Below, in pieces: positions 45,051 through 48,851 of a stretch of 48,851 nucleotides of DNA. The translations under genes and the position numbers were made by a program. The DNA is taken from the IMG/VR virus record IMGVR_UViG_3300020109_000035, positions 1-48,851 of that record; one strand, written 5' to 3'. This DNA is from a virus. The notes under the pieces were generated by a model, which saw nothing but the letters and a program-made list of their open reading frames with translations, was not told the DNA's origin and did not search any database. Numbering within the stretch: position 1 is the first letter of the stretch; every line of letters starts with the position of its first letter.

Positions 45051-45353
45051 ATCCACACCTGGGGGAAACCCTGGGGACGGCGCCCCGAGCCCCCTCGGAT
45101 CACCGGGCACCGGTGTCCCGATCACCGGGCACTGGTGACCGATCACCGGGCACCGGTGTCCGGATCACCGGGCACCCATGCCCGCCCACCACACATGACC
45201 ACGGACGAGTACCAACCCAGACCACGAGGAGGAGACCAAAGAGGGGACGTCACTAGGCCGCGCGCCCCCTTCCGAGAACTGTCACCCCTATGGCCTACTG
45301 TCTAGGTCGACGGCACACCCGTGACCGTCGTCCCCTTCGTGGAGGAGGAACCC
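45051..45353 (+). other. Candidate origin region (iterons) and promoter of the recombination operon
   Basis: Non-coding 303 nt. It starts with ATCCACACC, which resembles part of a DnaA box, then GC-rich dyads (CTGGGGGAAACCCTGGGG), the iteron array 45098-45183, a stretch without features to ~45225, an orphan SD (ACGAGGAGGAGACC, 45225-45238) without a start codon, TACTGT (45296-45301) as a -10 box, and TTCGTGGAGGAG before ATG 45354. Confidence 0.6.
45098..45183 (+). repeat. Four tandem iterons, candidate replication origin
   Basis: The 13-mer GATCACCGGGCAC occurs at 45098, 45120, 45141 and 45163 (spacing 22, 21 and 22 bp, two helical turns). Three of the copies continue as CGGTG or TGGTG plus 2-3 bases, making an internal CACCGGTG palindrome in two. 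All copies are in the same orientation. Same-face spacing is typical of initiator-binding iterons. Confidence 0.85.
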
Positions 45354-46886
45354 ATGAGCACCCACCTGATCACCCGCGGCGCCCCGCCGACGCTGAACGC
45401 CCGCCGGCCGACCGGGAAGCCGACGTGGCCCATGCTGCTGCTCGCCGGCGGCCAGAAGTGCGGCAAGACGTACACCGCGGTCGAGTTGTCCGCCTCGGAC
45501 CTGATCGACCGCACGTTCGTGATCGAGGTCGGCGAGGGCGCCGTCGACCAGTACGGCGCGATCCCCGGCGCCCGCTTCGAGATCCTGGACCACGACGGCA
45601 CGTTCCAGGGCATCGCCCGGCAGGTCTGGGCCGCGACCCTGGCCCCGCGCGGGGAGTCCGGCAAGCCGCACGCAATCGTCCTGGACTCGGCGACCGAGGT
45701 CTGGGACCTGGTCACCGGCGAGCAGCAGGAGCTCGCCAACCAGCGCCGGGAGCGGAAGCTCGCCGAGCGGGGAGGCCGCGCCCCCGAGGGCGCCGACGAC
45801 GCCCCGATCACGATGGACCAGTGGAACGCGGCGAAGAAGCGCTGGCGCGCGCTGGTCGACCTGCTCCGGTCGCACGACGGCCCGGTGATCTGGACCGCCC
45901 GCTTCGAGGAGGTCGCCCAGGTCGAGAACGGGAAGCCCGTCGAGGGCCGGAAGGAGTGGAAGATCCGGACCGAGAAGAACCTCCCCTACGAGGTCGACGG
46001 CATCGTCGAGATCCCGGCCCCGCGGGAGTTCTACGTGACCGGCATCCGGTCGCTGCGGTTCGTGCTGGACCCGGGGGAGAAGCGCAAGGTGCCCGGGTTC
46101 TCCCTGGACGCCATGCTCCGAGCCCTGGGCCTGGACGACCCGAGCGAGGTCGGCGCCCGGCACTACACCGCGCCCGACGCCGGCGCGTACCTCGCCGAGC
46201 ACGCCGCCGAGCAGGCCGCGGTCCGGGAGCAGCAGCAGCAGGGCGGGCAGCGGCAGCGGCCCCAGGCCCCGACCCGCACCCCCGGCCAGTGGGTCGCCGC
46301 GATCGCCGACTGCGACACCTACGAGGGCGCCCGCGCGCTGTACCGGGAAGCCCAGGCAGCCGGCCAGTTGGAGGTCGACTTCGAGGGCCACACCATTGGC
46401 GACCGGATCAAGGGCCGCGGGGAGACGCTGCGGGACGCCGAGCGGAAGGCCGCCCAGTCCGTCATGGTCGGCAAGCCCGCCACCCCGCCCGCCGAGCCGG
46501 CCCAGGAGCCGGCCGAGCAGCCCCAGGCCGAACCGGCAGCCCCGGCCGAGGCCCAGCAGCCCGAGCAGCAGCCCGCGGCCGAGGAGCAGCCCGAGCAGCC
46601 GGCCGCGGACGTCCGCGACCAGGCCGACGCCCCGGCCGCGGACGACCAGCCCGACGGCGGCGAGGAGTTGGCCGAGCCCGACCCGATCCAGTCCCGCCGC
46701 GACTCCGCCCGCCGGAAGGGCACGATCGCGGCCCTGGTCGAGCAGTACGGCAACGCCGAGGTGCTGGACGCCGCGTGCATCCAGACCCACCGGCAGACCG
46801 TCGCCAACGTGTCGACCCAGCGCCTCTCGGAGTGGCTCCAGGCCACGATCCGGGGCACTCGGGAGCCTGTCGGGGCGTCGTCGTGA
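45354..46886 (+). CDS. RecA-fold AAA ATPase (Sak4/AAA_24-like recombinase)
   Basis: 510 aa. Walker A GGQKCGKT (32-39), Walker B HAIVLD with D111, and a later strand GPVIWTARFEEVA are in the expected order for phage AAA_24 ATPases related to Sak4 single-strand-annealing recombinases. Residues 270-300 are Gln/Ala-rich. 378-440 is a Pro/Glu/Gln/Ala-rich disordered linker. The last ~70 residues form a small helical domain (RRKGTIAALVEQYGNAEVLDAACIQ). GTGA overlap with the Cas4-like nuclease suggests a recombination pair. ATG 45354 has the strong SD block. Confidence 0.8.
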   Translation: MSTHLITRGAPPTLNARRPTGKPTWPMLLLAGGQKCGKTYTAVELSASDLIDRTFVIEVGEGAVDQYGAIPGARFEILDHDGTFQGIARQVWAATLAPRGESGKPHAIVLDSATEVWDLVTGEQQELANQRRERKLAERGGRAPEGADDAPITMDQWNAAKKRWRALVDLLRSHDGPVIWTARFEEVAQVENGKPVEGRKEWKIRTEKNLPYEVDGIVEIPAPREFYVTGIRSLRFVLDPGEKRKVPGFSLDAMLRALGLDDPSEVGARHYTAPDAGAYLAEHAAEQAAVREQQQQGGQRQRPQAPTRTPGQWVAAIADCDTYEGARALYREAQAAGQLEVDFEGHTIGDRIKGRGETLRDAERKAAQSVMVGKPATPPAEPAQEPAEQPQAEPAAPAEAQQPEQQPAAEEQPEQPAADVRDQADAPAADDQPDGGEELAEPDPIQSRRDSARRKGTIAALVEQYGNAEVLDAACIQTHRQTVANVSTQRLSEWLQATIRGTREPVGASS

Positions 46887-47977
46887 CCGCCCCGGACCTC
46901 GCCGCGGCGATCCTCCGGGTGGAGTCCCGGTCGACCCGGTCCCGGCAGAAGAAGATCGGCGCCTCCGAGGTGGGCACCTGCCGGCGCCGCACCGCCTACC
47001 GGATCGCCGGGCAGAAGGTGACCAACCCGCCCACCGGCCTGCAAGCGTTCCTCGGGACGGCGATCCACCGCGCCGTCCTCGCCGTCGCCAAGCGGGAGCA
47101 CGGCGCGATCACCGAGGTGCGGCTCGACTCCCCGGTCGTCAAGGGCCACGCCGACGCCGTCTACCTCCGGGCCGCCGACCCGTGGGAGCCGGATCCGGTG
47201 TTCTCCCCGACCGAGCTCCGGAACCTCACCGAGGCCGACGCCGCGGCGATCGCCGTCCTGCTGGAAGATCTGAAAACCAAGGGCCGCTTCGCCTACCAGA
47301 CCACCGTCGACACCGGGCCCAAGGTCGCCGAGTGGTTCCAGGTCCACCTGTACGCCTGGATGCTCCGGACCGGGCAGGTGATTGACCGCCGGCTCCCCCG
47401 CGGGGTGCCCCTCATGGTCGAGAACGTCGCCCTCCGGTTTGTCGACCGCGACACCGGCCAGCAGCACGTGATCGAGGAGCCCTACGACCCGGCGGTCACC
47501 GTCGAGGCGATCGGCTGGCTGGACCAGGTCCACGAGAAGCTCGAGGCCGGTGGCCCTGAGGCCGTCCCGCGCGACGGCTGGGGACCGGAGACGTCGGCGA
47601 TCTGCGATTACTGCCCGTTCCTGGACGCCTGCTGGGGCCCGGCGCTGCTCGGCCCCGACGCCCGTGCCCGGCAATCGTTGGAGATCCACGACGACCCGGC
47701 CACCGAGGCGGCCCTACTCGCCTACGACCTCCGGCGGGCCGAGGAGAAGGCCGCGGCCGACGCCAAGGCCGGCCACCGCGCCCAGTTGGACGGCTCCCCC
47801 GCCGGCGTCTACGGCGACTTCCGGCTGGCCTGGACCGAGAAGGCCCACCGGGAGGTGCCCGACGGGGAAGCCGCGATCGAGCGCCTACGGGAGCTCGGCG
47901 AGGTAATCCCTACCCGCTGGACCGGTGGAGGCCGGACAATCCGGGTAACAAGATCCAAGCCCAAGGGCAAGGGCTGA
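46883..47977 (+). CDS. Cas4/RecB-like PD-(D/E)XK exonuclease with Fe-S cysteines
   Basis: 364 aa. Motifs: H62 in AIHRAV, D91 in GHADAV, D129-x-K131 in LEDLKTKG, and a helix with QVHLYAWML. Cys at 33, 241, 244 and 250 (GTC ... ICDYCPFLDAC) are positioned for a 4Fe-4S cluster as in Cas4 and AddB-type nucleases. Such enzymes resect DNA ends to make single strands for the annealing ATPase. The C-terminus is Lys-rich. No CRISPR array is seen, so this is the phage recombination type. Confidence 0.88.
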   Translation: MTAPDLAAAILRVESRSTRSRQKKIGASEVGTCRRRTAYRIAGQKVTNPPTGLQAFLGTAIHRAVLAVAKREHGAITEVRLDSPVVKGHADAVYLRAADPWEPDPVFSPTELRNLTEADAAAIAVLLEDLKTKGRFAYQTTVDTGPKVAEWFQVHLYAWMLRTGQVIDRRLPRGVPLMVENVALRFVDRDTGQQHVIEEPYDPAVTVEAIGWLDQVHEKLEAGGPEAVPRDGWGPETSAICDYCPFLDACWGPALLGPDARARQSLEIHDDPATEAALLAYDLRRAEEKAAADAKAGHRAQLDGSPAGVYGDFRLAWTEKAHREVPDGEAAIERLRELGEVIPTRWTGGGRTIRVTRSKPKGKG

Positions 47978-48003
47978 GGGCGGGGGCCGGGGAGGTGGAG
48001 ACC

Positions 48004-48309
48004 ATGCGACTGCTCGCCGAGGTCGTCAACGACTCCGGGCACGTCGACGCCGACGCCTGGCGGATCTCGCACCGCGACCGCCTCCCCGTCGCCAAGTGCG
48101 GGTGCGGTGGCCCGGCCATGACCCACCCGCTCGAGCCCGAGTCGACGGTCGTCGCCGGCGTCCGTTGGTACTCCCTGCGCTGCTCGGTGTGCGGGGCGAC
48201 GTCGGAACTGCCGGCGACCCGGAACCTCGGGACCGGCCGCCGGCCCTCCCGCGCGTCGACCGCCGTCGCCGTCGAGGCCGGACGGCGCCGGGTCGGCGAG
48301 ACGCTGTGA
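48004..48309 (+). CDS. Small zinc-ribbon protein (101 aa)
   Basis: ATG after GGGAGGTGGAGACC-like sequence (GGAGGTGGAGACC). AKCGCGGPAM and RCSVCGATS (about 31 and 60) make a four-Cys zinc ribbon; the rest is basic. Downstream of the nuclease, so perhaps part of the same unit. No named family. Confidence 0.65.
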   Translation: MRLLAEVVNDSGHVDADAWRISHRDRLPVAKCGCGGPAMTHPLEPESTVVAGVRWYSLRCSVCGATSELPATRNLGTGRRPSRASTAVAVEAGRRRVGETL

Positions 48310-48539
48310 CCCGGCGCCGCGTCCGGCTCACGCCCATGGCCGCGGCAGCGCTCGGCCCCGAGGCGGTGGCGATCCTGCAAGCCGACCTCGGGGCCCGCGC
48401 CCAGAAGATCCAGGACGAGGCCCGCGCCCACGCTCCCCGCGGGCGCGGGCCTCGCCCGTCCGACGTCGCCGACCCGCTGCCCGTGATCCGGGTCGCCTCC
48501 GAGCGGCTGGACCAGCCGCGAGCCCTCCCGCCGGCGTGA
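48306..48539 (+). CDS. Small basic protein (77 aa)
   Basis: GTGA overlap with the zinc-ribbon gene. Arg-rich start, then an amphipathic helix (PEAVAILQADLGARAQKIQDEARAH), Pro/Arg linker and a short end. Unknown function. Its stop overlaps the GTG of the HNH gene. Confidence 0.6.
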   Translation: MTRRRVRLTPMAAAALGPEAVAILQADLGARAQKIQDEARAHAPRGRGPRPSDVADPLPVIRVASERLDQPRALPPA

Positions 48540-48851
48540 ATCTCGCCCGCGCCCAGGAGATCGTCCGCGGCCGGTCCCTGGGCCTCTGCGAACTGTGCCG
48601 GCGGCAGGGCATCCACACCCACCACCGCTCCAACCGCGGCGCCGGCGGTGTCTCCCGGGCCGGCGCCGACGCCGTCAACCGGCCCGCGGCGCTGGTCCGG
48701 CTGTGCCTGTCCTGCCACGACTGGATCGGCCACAACCCGACCCACGCCGGCGTCCTCGGCCTGCTGGTCCCGCGCTACACCGACCACGCCGCGGCGCCCG
48801 TCTGGCTCTCGGTGCTGTACGGCTCCGGCTGGTGGCTGCTGGACGACGACG
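48536..48851 (+). CDS. HNH endonuclease, N-terminal part (gene continues at position 1)
   Basis: GTGA overlap with the previous gene. The metal/HNH residues are here: CELCRRQGIHTHHRSNRG (zinc Cys pair and the catalytic HH) and VRLCLSCHDWIGHNP (second Cys pair and final His). The frame runs through the 127-bp repeat and continues at base 1 to the TAG at 199-201 (129 aa in all). It nicks or cuts DNA; HNH proteins near genome ends often assist terminase, but here it is about 7 kb ahead of the terminase small subunit on the circle. Confidence 0.9.
   Translation, partial: MNLARAQEIVRGRSLGLCELCRRQGIHTHHRSNRGAGGVSRAGADAVNRPAALVRLCLSCHDWIGHNPTHAGVLGLLVPRYTDHAAAPVWLSVLYGSGWWLLDDD
48725..48851. repeat. 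Terminal direct repeat, right copy
   Basis: Identical to bases 1-127. Removing one copy leaves an open circle of about 48,724 bp with an intact HNH reading frame across the joint. Confidence 0.95.

Noticed and set aside
45098-45183. CRISPR-like array
   Set aside because: Units of 21-22 bp with no variable spacers and no cas genes other than a phage recombination nuclease; iterons fit better.
47343-47355. TCCACCTGTACGC inside the Cas4-like gene, a match to the right part of the 21-bp operator element
   Set aside because: It encodes the conserved QVHLYAW segment of the nuclease and lacks the GTGTA arm and -10 box; coincidence through protein constraint.
1-48851. Integrase, tRNA genes and attachment site
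   Set aside because: No tyrosine or serine recombinase motifs and no cloverleaf-like sequence noticed by eye. A dedicated tRNA search could overturn this.

Overview
The window is a nearly complete genome of a tailed (siphovirus-type) double-stranded DNA phage of a high-GC actinobacterium. The signs are very high GC with G/C-ending codons, frequent GTG starts, Shine-Dalgarno sites of the form GGAGGAG, actinophage-type head and tail genes, and a DUF732-like secreted protein of a kind common in actinobacteria. Every supported gene is on the + strand. Bases 1-127 are repeated exactly at 48725-48851. Joining the ends restores one uninterrupted HNH endonuclease gene, so the unique sequence is about 48,724 bp and was linearised from a circular or circularly permuted assembly. 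I see no integrase, tRNA, CRISPR array, DNA polymerase or helicase/primase. The phage therefore looks virulent, or at least lacks recognisable lysogeny genes, and probably uses host replication proteins.

Layout. 1-7 kb: DNA metabolism and modification (RuvC-like resolvase, J-domain protein, ASCH protein, ParB-methyltransferase fusion) in tightly overlapping genes. 7.2-14.5 kb: terminase small and large subunits embedded in many small unknown genes, closed by two hairpins. 14.8-20.3 kb: accessory block with DNA-binding proteins, a C5-cytosine methyltransferase carrying a second coding frame inside it, a second amino-methyltransferase and small membrane or cysteine-rich proteins. 20.3-26.1 kb: portal and a 1191-aa MuF/protease fusion. 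26.1-27.7 kb: a moron-like cassette with its own promoter and terminator. 27.8-36.4 kb: capsid, head-tail connectors, major tail protein, tail chaperones. 36.4-42.7 kb: tape measure and tail tip. 42.7-44.2 kb: endolysin and holin candidates. 44.3-48.8 kb: DNA-binding regulator, replication-initiator-like protein followed by an iteron array (candidate origin), RecA-fold ATPase, Cas4/RecB-like nuclease, and the HNH gene at the junction.

Regulation seems to rest on a few dispersed elements. A 21-bp partly palindromic element overlaps TAnnnT promoters at four places, and a half-conserved copy lies upstream of the HTH gene at 44362. A 34-bp leader box sits upstream of the capsid, major tail and tape-measure genes. 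An extended SD block (CTCGTGGAGGAG) starts new transcription units, and strong hairpins (9-18 bp stems) separate them. Inside units, genes are linked by GTGA/ATGA overlaps.

Most notable points: the methyltransferase/LLPTP dual-coding segment (16.9-17.7 kb), the iteron array after the HTH initiator (45.1 kb), the dispersed operator-like element, the shared late-gene leader box, and an internal SD/ATG that could release a separate protease from the MuF fusion.
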